Origin: Formicarius rufipectus
Lineage: Eukaryota; Chordata; Aves; Passeriformes; Formicariidae
Direction: 5' to 3'
DNA: 64,000 bases
NCBI GenBank assembly: GCA_013399695.1
Contig: VXAU01000691.1
Location: forward strand, 836,992-900,991
Below, piece after piece: positions 40,398-51,900 of this stretch (position 1 is its first letter; the number at the start of each line of letters is the position of its first letter). A program made the position numbers and the translations under genes. The notes beneath the pieces were generated by a model that was not told the origin of the DNA, did not search any database, and was given only the letters and a program-made list of their open reading frames with translations.

Positions 40398-41035
40398 TGT
40401 CAGACCCAAATCAGTTATTATGGGGTCAGAACCACCTTGTTGGGGGGGTGCTGTGAATGGGATTGGTCAAACGTTACAAAGGTGGGGCAGCATCATATCC
40501 TTTATGGCAGGCCCTGGAGCCCACACAGGAAGGAGCTGGTGTGGTTGCCAGTCAAACACAGCCTGGGAAAACTGTAACACATCTCCTGGAGCTCCTGACC
40601 AAGCTTGGATTGGCAGGAACACAGAGCAGTGCCCTCACCCTGGCCTGGGACCCCATTGGCCCCACCTGGGCAGTTTGGCCATAGAGACCAGAACAGACAA
40701 AACCAGAGGTTTTGGGGTGACCCATGTCATGGCCCTGGCACCTGGATGTGTGAGTGTTGGTCTTCCACAAAGTTTCAACAGTACCTCTCTCCCTCTTTCT
40801 CCTTCTTGCTCTCTCTGCTCCTTTCTTGATGCTTTGGGTGGCTTGGAGCTGAAAGGATTGGATTTTAAGTGTTGTGGATCAATATGTGCTGGGCTGATAC
40901 TGTGGTGGAACATTTTATCTAGCTTGTGTAGTGCTCTTTTTGAACCTTTTGCCAAGTTCCCTTACTTTCTCCCCTAAATTAATAAAGAAACCCCTTGGGA
41001 ACAAGTCCATGGCTTATTCTCTTGATGCTATCTCA
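40398..41035 (+). mobile_element. Probable retroviral LTR (solo), boundaries uncertain
   Basis: The segment contrasts with its flanks in being GC-richer. It opens with TGTCAGACCC and can be closed at a TCTCA, giving the TG...CA ends of an LTR. An AATAAA polyadenylation signal at 40981-40986 lies about 50 bp before the proposed end, where an R/U5 boundary would be expected. A pyrimidine-rich tract (about 40785-40815) lies inside. No primer-binding site, gag or pol remnant follows, so it would be a solo LTR. The flanks do not give a clean target-site duplication, so both ends are provisional. A 203-codon frame within it (40366-40977) resembles no retroviral protein and is taken as chance. Confidence 0.45.
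40981..40986 (+). terminator. AATAAA polyadenylation signal inside the probable LTR
   Basis: This is a canonical hexamer in AT-rich context, followed by a GC-richer segment of about 50 bp. In an LTR this signal would direct 3' end formation of the proviral transcript. A solo LTR can keep it and end passing host transcripts. Function here is inferred. Confidence 0.4.
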
Positions 41036-43990
41036 AGGTATTAAAGAGCCCTATGTAAAGTAAAACTTTTAGCTGAGCCTGTGAGCTTGCAGCTCCCAGG
41101 GCTGCAGTGTTATATCAGTCACAGCCTGAGGAGTGAGAAATGTCCCTCTTGAAGGTCAGTGCTGCTCTGGGCTAAAAGAGCTCAACATGGGCACTCTGAG
41201 TGGCACAGCAGCACCTACTCCCTCTGCCTGGGTGTCTTTCTCCTGGCACTAACTAATACACACACTGTAAATGCTGAACACAATGTGATAATCTGCCCTC
41301 ATATGCCTCGTTATTTATTGGATTCTTTCTCAAAGGCAGATGGAGAGAACAGTGGTGTTAATCTCATTTGGGCTTTGAATGGATACATAATACCCATTAC
41401 CATACAGCATCGGGGCCCCGACTTGCAGCAGATCTGCTTCATATGCAATCATTTCCAGCCAAAAAAATTAATCAGCCCATAAAATATCCTTCAAGAAAAA
41501 CAACTGATTTTGCAGCTGAGATGCTGCCTGAGAGGGTGAGTGACCTGGTGACAGCAACCCAGAGCCACTGCCTTCACTATGGACACAAAACAATAACCAT
41601 ATAACTTAATGGACTGGTGAAATACCACATTTCAGTTAACTAAATTCAGTCCAAAACTGTTTTCAGCTGAATACAGATGAGATATAGTTTGTGTAGTGTG
41701 CAGTGGGGGCCCCAACTGCTTCTGTGAACAGTTTGTCCCCCAGCACTGGGTTTGAGTCTTCATCCTTTGTGACCAACAGTAAAATATTCAGTGTCACAGA
41801 ACTACAACCAGAATGGACTTTTCTGCAGGTGAGCAGCTCGCATGATGTACTTGGAACCTCCTTCCGTTACGGCTTGGGACAAGACTATGTCAAGTGCCTG
41901 TGTTTGCTACCCAAAAGATAAAATTTATGTCCCTAATTCATCAGGAATTAAGACACAATGCTCTTACTAAACGCTGTAAAAGTTCACACAGAAAAATGCC
42001 AGTCAACAAAAAAAATCTACTCCACCAAAAAAAAAACCCTCCATTGACATGAAAAGAAACAGTTACAAATTTCCTAAAAACGTAGTACAGGAAAGAAAAC
42101 CTCAGGAGATCAACCGGCAGTTGAAAGCCCAAAACTTTCAAAAGCTCCCCCTTCAAACACTCTCCATGCAAAGGTCCACACTGAATATAATTAAGATTTT
42201 AAAACACAACATCAGAGTGATTTTTATCATGTCCATGCATTCCAAGAGCTTTTCAGACCACTCCTCTCACTCCAAGAGGCACAAACACCTCAGCAGGTGT
42301 AGCAGTGCAGAGGATGGATCTGTTCCCATGTGCAGCTCCCGCCCCTCGTTACACCTGCCAGAAACTGCCAACTGGACACTGAGAAAACGGACACCTCAAT
42401 GAATCACAGTTCATGATGTTTTCCCTTTGAAGATTTATGCATGTTGAGCACAGCTCAGAGCAAGTTAAGTTACAGCCCAATGCAACTTAATGATTTTGCT
42501 ACTCGGCGCTTCCTCCTAAATAACGTGGATGTCTCGGCTTTGTGGCCAAATGGGGGTGATGGCAGAAGAAATACCGTGGGGAGGAAAGGCCTTCTGAGCA
42601 GCTCCAGGGATAACTAAGCACCTCAGGGGTCTCATCTGCCTCTTCTCAAGGCAGGGCTGTGTGATTTACTCAGACACTGACGGGGCTTTGAGCAGCTCCC
42701 AGGATGAAGGAGTGGCTGCCTACCTGCCCTGTTTCAACAATGTCACTGGATATTTCACTCCTGAGCACCCATCTCCAAACTCAGAGCCAGAAAAAGGAGA
42801 ATAAATCATCTGCCTCCTGCAGCTCCAGCTCCATGCACACTGACAGGACTTTCTGGAGTCACCTATTTTCATGCCCACTGTGCTGAATGTCCAGGTGATG
42901 CTCTACACCTGAGCTCACTGCTCCTGTTACCAATTTTTTCCTCCTTTATGCTGCTGTTCAAATCTGTACTAACAACATTGACATGTCAGAAGCAAGAGAA
43001 AGGAAAATATTTAAGAGTGTGAGCCAAAGAAATTAGGCAGACATCATCACTGAAGAATGGCTTTCCCCTTTTGGCCACCACGATAAAGTCTCAGTGAATG
43101 ACTTAGAAAAGATTTAAATATTTCAAGGTAGTGAGGACCTGAAGCCTTTACTATGCCCTAATTTTCCATTCAGCAGCTTTGACATTTGGGTTCTGAAAAT
43201 ACATAGAACAATCTGACAGAGATGAACATGTAAGTGCCTGTCCTCAGAGATCCAACCCCCAAAGTGACAGAGTTCCTGCTGCTGCTGCACAGCTGAACAC
43301 CTGGAAGGGACTGAGCAAACTGCATGGGAACTGTCTGTGGAGGTCTCACTTATTTTAATTAACTTGTACGAGAACTGCATGTTGGCTCAAATTGAGAGGT
43401 GTTTTTAATCATACAATCATGAGCCAGTCTAGAAAACAGACAGATAAATGAAATGGGAATTATTTTCTGCTTTTGTAATGGTCTCCCCCTGCTGAAATCA
43501 ATAGTAAATTCAGTGCTCACAATTCTGATAGCCTGGGTTTTTTTTTTCCCACTCTTATATTCTCCAAGTTACTTTTCAGCTACATCAGTAATTAACTTCC
43601 AGTGTCATACACTGTGGTAAAACTGGATATTGAAAAAATAAATATATACACACACCCCATATAAAGTCTATCTGAACTCCTACTAGATGAATACAAATAG
43701 ACTTCTTCCTGTTGGCCAGGTTATCTTAGCAACCCTGCCTTTGCAGTGAAGTGTTTAATCAGAATTCAGGTTTTATTTGCAAACCCATTGTAATTACTTT
43801 TTTTATTGTACAGTTGAATACTCCCAATGGCCAAATACAGGTTGATATACTGGTTTATATGTGGCAAAGTGGTGGTATTCTATTCCACATTAACTGGAAT
43901 CTGGGAAAATGACCACGAGACATGAAAAGGTCGATGGCCATTGCCACTCCATAAGCTGCCTTTCCATTGAGTCACCTTCCAAGAAGTGTA
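41036..43990. other. Gene-free unique sequence
   Basis: I see no exon or element. Open frames reach 117 codons (42049-42402 plus) and are opposed by minus-strand frames. The section around 41260-41460 and the GC-richer section around 42500-42900 are free of simple repeats and might include conserved noncoding sequence, but nothing in the bases proves it. Confidence 0.5.
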
Positions 43991-44128
43991 ACCTGATTTA
44001 TGGATATATTATTTGTTCAGATTATCAGCAATACCTTACAGATTATAACCTCCAACACAGCCAATATGAAACAGCCCAGCTATCTGTGAGAAGCAGGTTG
44101 GTACCTCTTGGCAGCCAGGGACTGCACT
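43991..44128 (+). repeat. 138-bp direct repeat, copy A
   Basis: This segment aligns without gaps to 47121-47258 on the same strand, with 130 of 138 positions identical. The last 81 bp (44048-44128) are identical, while seven of the eight differences fall in the first 50 bp. Similarity fades just upstream (a weak match at GTGTA versus CTGTA) and stops abruptly after GGGACTGCACT. It lies in a 101-codon plus-strand frame (43909-44214), but copy B has a stop in that frame and all seven coding differences alter the residue, so it is not conserved as protein. It may be a fragment of an unrecognised interspersed repeat or a local segmental duplication. Confidence 0.9.
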
Positions 44129-46370
44129 TGCTGCTGCTGCAAAGATTACATGTTGGTTATGGCATCCACTGTCATCATTTTCAAAGTGCAATAACTGCTA
44201 TGTTTTCATCCTAAGTTTCTTAATAAAATGCTATTTCCTTCCTGCTGGTACTCAAATCAGACCAAAACAACTGCCTGCTTCCACTTGGCTTTCCAGCTTG
44301 TTAGGTGTCCATTTGAAGAGAGAAAAACATCAGGTTTAAGACCGGAGTGTTCAAAAACAGTTCTGGTATTTATGTAGGCATTTCTAATTGAATGTAGAAT
44401 CCCCACACCTTCTACTCTGATCTGGTTTTTTGGTTTTTTTTAAATTTACCAAGTTTTCTGTGTTAGCACTCAGGAGTACAATTGAAGTTCCATTAAGTAA
44501 TAACTATATTCATATATTTGAATTTATTAAGGCACAAAATCAAATGGAAATATTTTGAGCACACATTCTAAATACTGAATACAACTTGGGCATGACTAGA
44601 CTGTATAAATTTATTTAGGTGACTAGTTTGTATTGAAGCTGATGACACCAAATCAGAAATAAAGCTTTACTTGCATTCTGACTCTCATGGTTTTGAGTCC
44701 TAAAGACTGAAGCTGTGAGCTAAGCAAACAGAGCACACCAGGACTTAACAGAAAATAATTCAGTACCCACAAACTACAGGAACAAAAATAAGCACACAGC
44801 TCTTACTCATTGCTTCTCTTCAAATATTTAACCACAGCTACTAATATTTCTTCCTAATGGAAAACATTAATTTAGAAAGAGAAACCTAGTTTTTAATTTT
44901 GTCTTTTTTTTTTTTTAAACAAGACAGAAACAAGAGCCATACTGCAGTATATCTCACTGGACAGTAAAATTAGGGCCTAAATAAGTACCTTAAAGCCAAT
45001 GTATCAGAAAATGATGTTTATTATTGGCAGTTCTTTGCCTGGGAGCAGGAGGTGGGCTTACTCCATCCCTTCCCAGCACGGCAGGTGAGAGAATGAGCTG
45101 AAGTGCCAGCTCACCTAATGAGACATCCCTGTCAGAGAGGGCTTGCAGACTTTTCCCACCCAAAAGGGTCTCTCTTGCATACTCAGCGGAAAGAGTGGTT
45201 GCAGATTAGGGGGCACCACCAATGAAAAGAGCAAGAAGCACTGCACGTGGCTCTGCCTTCACTGCCCGGCATTTAGAGGGAACGAGAATTACATGACTTG
45301 ATTTACTTTACAAAAACTGATTAGTAAAACCCCCTGTGGATTTCTTAACTATACTGTGGAGGGATATAAGATTAGTGTAGCAATTCCAATCATCAAACGT
45401 ATTTACTGTTAAAATATTGGATTAGTGATGTTGTTATCCACTGTTCCAAGATTATAAAGTGATTCTTTAAAATTGAGCAGAAAAATACTCAGCTCTATCA
45501 TTTGTAATTAGATTTCAGGCTGAGTGTTTTTGCCTTTCCAGAAAAAGTAATTCTGCTAAAAAAAAATAAATAAAAATGGTTATGTTCTGCACACAAGCAA
45601 AGAGAAAATAAACTATAGATTCAGAAGAGGAGACAAATAATTTTCCTCTTGTTTTCGAGACACAGATGGGTGCACTGGGTCTATCTTTTTGCTCCTGCTG
45701 GTCACGCTCAGTGCTGTGGCAATGCCCCACTGTTACACCAGGGGGTAATAAAGTCCTGTTGGTGTGAAATAGGGCTCGTTGGAACACACAGGAACGTGCA
45801 CCACCTGAGCCTGACCAATCTTAGTCCTTGGATATGCAACCCTCCCACAGATCTTGGAGAAGGTCAGCATTGTCTCTGTTTCCAGTGACAACATTAACTG
45901 TGAAGGAGGAAGAGCACGGGCAAAGGGGATAAATTAATGCGTTCATTAAAGTAATTATGCTACATTTGGGCCAGGAAGATTAATGCAACTGTATTGTGGC
46001 TTTTTAGCCATTATCATCAGTGACTAAAAGCACTTGGGAGTTCTTGCAATTAATAAACAAATCAAAAGCTACAGCACTAACACCACCTTCTCGCATTTTA
46101 TCCTGTTGAACACCTCCAGGAACCACTTCTCCGCAGTATTTCAGACAGATATAATAGACTGGGGTGTAGGAGTTAACCAAAAACAATTAAGTCAGAAATA
46201 CTCTGCAACTGAAGAGTGGGAGTTTTGCTGTACCTGCCATGCTGGCAAACCTCACTATTTGCCACTACTGCAGTTTTAAGCTGTATAAACCAAAGTATTG
46301 TTGTTTTTAATTTATTTATTTTTATTGTGGTAAATCCTTATTCTCTGTTTCTAAATTCATCCTCCTAGTA
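44129..46370. other. Gene-free sequence between repeat copy A and the CR1
   Basis: A T13 run lies at 44904-44916. A segment at about 45000-45300 is GC-richer and contains no simple repeat; I do not recognise it. Open frames stay below 95 codons. No hallmark LINE or LTR sequence was seen until the CR1 begins. Confidence 0.55.
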
Positions 46371-46622
46371 ATCATAGAATGGTTAAGGTTGGAAGAGACC
46401 TCTAAGATTGTGCCCAACCTTACACCCAGCACTACAATTGTCACCATGACCCCCAGTGCCACATCCACATGTTTCTTTGCACACTTCCAGAGACAGGGAT
46501 TCCACCCTCTTCCCTGAAGAAGTTTTTCCTCATCTCCAAACCTCGCAGGTGCACCTTTAGGCCATTTCCTCCAATCCTGCCAATTGTTACCTGAGAGAAG
46601 AGACCAATCCCCACCTCACTAA
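46371..46622 (-). mobile_element. CR1 LINE fragment, 3' end, 5'-truncated
   Basis: The segment opens with ATCATAGAATGGTT...GGTTGGAAGAGACCT, the reverse complement of the characteristic avian CR1 3' terminus, so the element points to the minus strand. Further CR1-typical words follow in the expected order: a GAAGAAGTTTTTCCT block, GGCCATTTCCTCC, and GAGAGAAGAGACCAA leading to CCCACCTC. The copy is about 250 bp, matching the usual severe 5' truncation of CR1 (full elements are several kb). The body is diverged and cannot code for reverse transcriptase. A 70-codon minus-strand frame across it (46441-46653) is residual. It lies between the two copies of the 138-bp direct repeat. Confidence 0.93.
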
Positions 46623-47120
46623 TTTGTTGGTAACCCAGAGTCATGGTTAGCAATATTATTTCAAGTCATTACCACACAAAACTCAGATTTTAAACTATCA
46701 CTGACTTTGACATCTGAAGAATCACGGGTTACTTTTTTTTTAAAAATTGTCCTGTTTATAACTGACCATAAACATAAAACCTATAAATACATAATCTTAA
46801 CTGCAGTAGCTCCAAACAGCCTTGACAGGGTTTATCAGCCAAATGTTTAATCAGGCAAAGCAGCAAAAACCAACCACAGGAATACATGGTATTTAGCATT
46901 TAAATAAAGCTTGTAAACCAGTGACAAGTCTATTTGGGCAACTACTCCCACACGTGTTCCTTATCTGCAAAGGTCTTGTCCCAAATTTATCGGAACCAGT
47001 CTCTCATACTTCAATTTCCAGGCAGTAACATCACTTTCTGTTCACTGAGTTTGCAGAGAAAGATGCAGAAAACTGCAAGTTGAAAAGGCACAGCAAGGAA
47101 AAAACAATTCCCACACTGTA
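46623..47120. other. Spacer between the CR1 and repeat copy B
   Basis: About 500 bp of AT-rich sequence with no recognisable feature. A short T run lies near 46733-46741. There is no homology that I can see to the sequence upstream of repeat copy A. Confidence 0.6.
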
Positions 47121-47258
47121 CCCTGATTTCTGGATAAATTATTTGTTCAAATTGTCAGCAATACTTTAGAGATTATCACCTCCAACACAGCCAATATGAA
47201 ACAGCCCAGCTATCTGTGAGAAGCAGGTTGGTACCTCTTGGCAGCCAGGGACTGCACT
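47121..47258 (+). repeat. 138-bp direct repeat, copy B
   Basis: This is the second copy of the sequence at 43991-44128: same strand, same length, eight substitutions and no indels. The CCTGATTTCTGG start and the GGGACTGCACT end match the copy A limits. Read in the copy A frame it has a TAA after Gly, so it is not a conserved exon. On the minus strand, its last part supplies the C-terminus of the longest open frame of the window (47166-47864). The flanking sequences of the two copies are unrelated, so the duplicated unit is sharply delimited. Confidence 0.9.
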
Positions 47259-48939
47259 AGCAGTACAATATTGCTTTGGGAACTCAAGATCACCAAACCT
47301 CAAAAAACCAAAACCATAAAACCAAGAAGAAAACCCCCACCATAGAGGCAGAAAAAAGCCTGGCAAAGCACTGCAGTTCTTCAGTTTTTGCCTAATTGAA
47401 GAGCTGAGTTCCAAAGCTCCAGTTACCTGGCTTCTTCCAAGACCAAACCTTGAGTGAAGGTGGCAAATGAGAGCCATGGGAGCACCAACAACAGAGATCC
47501 TTCCCTCACTTGGCACAGAAAACACCATTTCTTGTTTCCCCAGACCACAACTTCTGTGTGCAAGTGCCTGGCTGCTGATGGGGACCAGCTTCTCACCTCC
47601 TGGTCTTGGGGGCCAGATGTGGCTCTTTCTGCTTCGCTGCCTGTATGGCCCTGCACGCCAACACTGCACTGGGGCTGTTCCACTCCCTGTCTCTGTGGGT
47701 AAAACACATCCCACAGCAGCCCTCAGCATGGGGGGAGCCCAAAGGTAATGATTTTTTATTGTTATTATGAAGTAGATAGTCTCTCCCTTGAGTGTGGTGT
47801 GGGGAGATTGAAAAACTTCCATGGAAATAACACCTTTTTGTAAATAGGAGCTGGCTTTGCTCATGATTTGTTCTAGCAGCTTTTAAATACATTTCTCCTC
47901 CTTTCAGAGTTGGGAACCATTTGCTTTATGAGTACCATTTGGATCATTTGCCTGTTGCTCATAAAATAGACAAAGCTTTTATCCATGCCATGAATTTTTA
48001 CTCACTTTATACAAAATACCTAAGGAGGGATTTGCAGGGGCCAGAATTACATCCATGAAAGAATTAACAACTAATTTAATTTTCTGCAACAATAATGGTT
48101 CCAGCAGTTTTTGATTTTGTTGATTACATTTTTTCCCTCCACAAAATAAAAAGCATATTGGTGTTTGCTTCTTTGTATGCACTTTTTTAGAAAAGCAGAT
48201 TTTTTTTTTTAAATGAATAGGAATGACAAAAACATTTCATGCATTTTAATCTCTGTAGTCATTAAGTAAAGCAGTGGCAAGTGCAGCTTTCAGAAGTGCT
48301 CAGATAACACAGTGATAGTCTGTAGGCTCAGGAAGAACAATCAATCATTCTCATCAGCACTGAGACAGAGTAACAGGATATTTCTTTGACAAGGCTGGTG
48401 GCAACAGTCACATAAACCACCAAGGAAAAGTGGTTGGACAACTTCACCTCTGACACCCACATTCTTGCAGCAGTGCCCCACTACATGACAATCACAGCAT
48501 CAAGCTCCTTCACGGACTCAACTCAGAAGCCAAAATTCTCTCTTCTACATCACCAGCCCAAAGCCCAGCCCTAACTCCAGGCTCCTACCTGCTCCTCAAC
48601 TCATGCAGTAGGCAAGGAAACAGGAAGAGCCAGTGATTCCTCCCACAACGATCCATCAGCTGATCAGCATCACTGCTGGAACCACACACTTCCCTCAAGA
48701 GTCTGTTCCTGCACACCAAGAGTCTGTCTGCTGGTAACTGGGGGCCACAGGGAGCTCCTGCAGTCCTGCACATCAGCACCAGTGACCACAGATCCACGAG
48801 GCTGAACTGCTGTGATGAGCAACTACCTGGAGATGGGCTTGGGAGGTTTGGCCATGCAGGGCACACACTGCACCTGGGAGTCTTTTAGGTGGGAAGGAGG
48901 GAAGATCCTGCCTTTTGGAGAGCAGCAGCTGAGGGACTT
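47259..48939. other. Gene-free sequence carrying a long minus-strand open frame
   Basis: The minus strand is open for 232 codons from an ATG at 47864 to a stop at 47166, running into repeat copy B. The translation has no recognisable domain, and the GC-richer patch at about 47540-47750 explains much of the openness. Plus-strand frames overlap it at 47454-47748. A/C-rich sequence lies at about 47300-47335. A further GC-richer patch covers 48560-48939 and holds a 93-codon minus frame (48585-48866) that I do not recognise. Confidence 0.5.
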
Positions 48940-48981
48940 CCCTAGAGCACAAGGCTTGTTCCCTAGAACACAAGGCTTGCA
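48940..48981. repeat. 21-bp tandem duplication, two copies
   Basis: CCCTAGAGCACAAGGCTTGTT at 48940-48960 is followed directly by a second 21-bp unit at 48961-48981 that differs at two positions (GAGC to GAAC, and the final base). It is a small tandem duplication with no visible coding role. Confidence 0.88.
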
Positions 48982-51900
48982 CGTTTACAGGTAGCCACCT
49001 TCTCTCTGCCTGCAGAGGTGCATGTACAAAAATGCCACCTATCTGTGACTACAGTGCAGAATTGACCACTTAAGAGCTTCTGTATTTTCATCAGCTGTAG
49101 AGACTGTCCCATGAAAGTCTGAACAGTCTGCATTGCACCTAAATTAAAAAAAAAAAGCCACCAAGCATAGACCAAGGCAGTAGGAACAGAGGTGTGGGTT
49201 CTTGCATTTCTCCTTCTGAATTCCTGCACTGTATTTGTCACAAGCTTTGGGAACAAAACAGGTCTCTAGAATGAGCCTCGCTCCTAAGAGCTCAAAATAA
49301 GCTCCCACCACTTCATTTCTCCACCAGATGCTCACAGTTCACTGATGCGCCAATAACACGACCAAAGCTGTTTTGTTCTGTCAAGTTCTGCAAAAAGATT
49401 TAAGCACATATCAAACACAAGCTAAAGGCAAGATAATGCTGACATTTCTCTCTTAGAGAGAAGCCGAATTCTCAACAAAAAGTGCACTACCAATAACCTA
49501 GGCAGCAAAACACCAAAACAAATCGTTTCAACATGTGATGCCAAGAACCACAGAGCAACCTGGTGCAGCATTTCTGCACAGATTATTTCCATGAAGGCTG
49601 ACAGAGAGCACCACTACAGAAAAGTTAGGAGAAAAGTTGTTCCAGCCTACCTGTGGCTGAGTCCAAGGCTCCAGAGTTGTTTCTTTCAAAGGAGTTTGTG
49701 GCCTTCCCACTTCTTTTGTGTGCTTTTAGGAGAGAAAAGCATGTGTCAGTGACAGGTTCAGTCAGCATTAATTGACCTTGAGAGAATAAAACAGTCAGGT
49801 CCAAATTCCACCCAATAGTGTATCATGACTGCAGACCTTTGGAGAAGGCTGTAGATCTATTTTTTTTATTATTTTTCCTCATAAGTAACTTTATAGAGTT
49901 GCCTTAACTTTCAAGGTGGGGGATACCACTCCATCTCTGTGTACAGAGAACTTCAAACAAAAGTATGAAATTATTTGCCAACAGATTAAGATTCAGCAGC
50001 AGAAATTCAAAGGGAACTTGACTCTGGTTTCTCTGCCATTTCCTCCCCAGGCTGTGCCTGGACACCTGAAGTGTAACTAACTTAAATAAGTGAATCAAAA
50101 GGAATATTATGGAAAACGTTTTTAAAGGCTGCATTATTTGGATGTGGGGTTTAATCTTCAGATGAGAGCCCTTGCCTTTCCTTAATGCTCTTTGGAGCTG
50201 GAACCAGAAGTTTGAGCAGTTAACACATTCCTGTCTCCTTAACTTTCCAGTACTTGGAATGTTTCAAGAAGGACCACCCCAGATCAAAAGTCCTATATAA
50301 TCAAAGAGACCAAATTAATCTTCAAAGTCTTCCTGACACTTCACACTTTCTTTCTTTAGTAATACCAAAACATCCTGCAATCACTTGTTAACATCTGTAA
50401 TTGCTCTGCTTCAATAATAAACATGTAAGATTTTGGAGCACTGGGAGTGAGCATTAAATAGAAAGAATCTTGATTCCTTGTAATTGTCTGCATATGAATG
50501 TCCCAGGGAAAGAGCTTTACACATTGTTGTAAGGAACACAAGTCCCATGTTTTCTTTGTCCCTAACTTCTCCCCCTCCATCATAAAACAGAAATAGTGGC
50601 ATTCTCAAAAAGATCTTCTGCTGAAACACACTTTAAGCAGTGCCAGAACTTTTTTCCTCCTGAAATAGAACATCTCTAATGTACCACCCTTTGAACATGG
50701 CCTTTGACAGTATATAATACAAATATCTTCTTATCCAGGTCTGACATCAGAGCAATGTGAATGCCCATGGAGACTGCAAGGGCTGACAAAGAAGAGAGAT
50801 GCCACTGGAATTTCTGTCATATACAGCAAACTGCGGCCACTTAAAAGGAAACACTTTTTGAAACACAGAATTTGTGGGCAACTTCACTTAGCATGGAGCA
50901 TTCACAGGGCTTCTTTCAAAAAAACCACCTTATTAAATGGCAATTGTGTTTTGGCAGGTTTGATTGCCTGTAATAATAGATTACAAGCAATCATTTTTGC
51001 CATTTTTTGTTACATTATATTTTGGGGTAGCAAGGGAACATGATTCATTCCTTATATAGAAGAGTAAGTGCATTTCAAAAGAAAAAAAGAAATAACCACA
51101 GATTTAGTGAATGCTAAACAGAGTTAAAGTGAATGCATCTGGAATAAGAAGGTTGTGTTTCTCATGTGTTCAAAAGCAAATGTATTCTACCTTATAATCT
51201 TACTTTAAATGTAATCATCAAGCATCAAAGAGACCCAAACACATAATGAAAATTATTAAACATATCAATTGTAGTGCCAAGATAGCATAATAATCCCACA
51301 CAAGGTAACCTGCCAGGAACTGACATTAAAAATCACACTATTTCTTGAGAAATCATTTCACTTGGAATTTCACATAATTTTTTTATACATTTGTCCAGTC
51401 AATTCTATATTAATACAGAAAAAAAGGAAAAATCAAGTGTACATTTAGGGGAGCCAACACATCAAGTGCTCGACTAACACTAGAATTCATGTTTTAAGCC
51501 TTACACGTGACTTAATGAAGACTCAAACACTTAATGCTTAATTTCCTAGAAACCAGCACCATTTACTTCCTACTGTTCCCCCTACACACCCCCCAAAGAG
51601 ACCCTTTTCCACCCCGCTGGGCATCAAAACGTAGGGACAGGACACAGAGGGAGTGAGAACAGTGGGGCATTTGCTATTCAGGGAGCAGCCTGGAGAACGT
51701 GGAAGGACAAAGCCAGGCACCAGTTGCTTTCATCCCCTACACACTTTCCTCACACGGGAAACAACAGTCTGGCTCTCATTCCAACTTTATGATACTTGTT
51801 CTAGAAAGGAAAGGCTCTACACCACTCAGATCTGGTTTGCCATGGAGAGAACCTCAAAGTACATTTGCATTGTTCACTTTTCAGGGTAGAGAAACAGGTT

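Noticed and set aside
40366..40977. 203-codon plus-strand open frame
   Set aside because: It lies almost wholly in the probable LTR, matches no retroviral or cellular protein I know, and overlaps frames in two other readings.
43909..44214. 101-codon plus-strand frame containing repeat copy A, as a possible conserved exon
   Set aside because: Copy B has a stop in the same frame and every coding difference alters the residue, so there is no sign of protein constraint.
46441..46653. 70-codon minus-strand frame
   Set aside because: It runs through the CR1 fragment, which is a truncated 3' end; not a functional gene.
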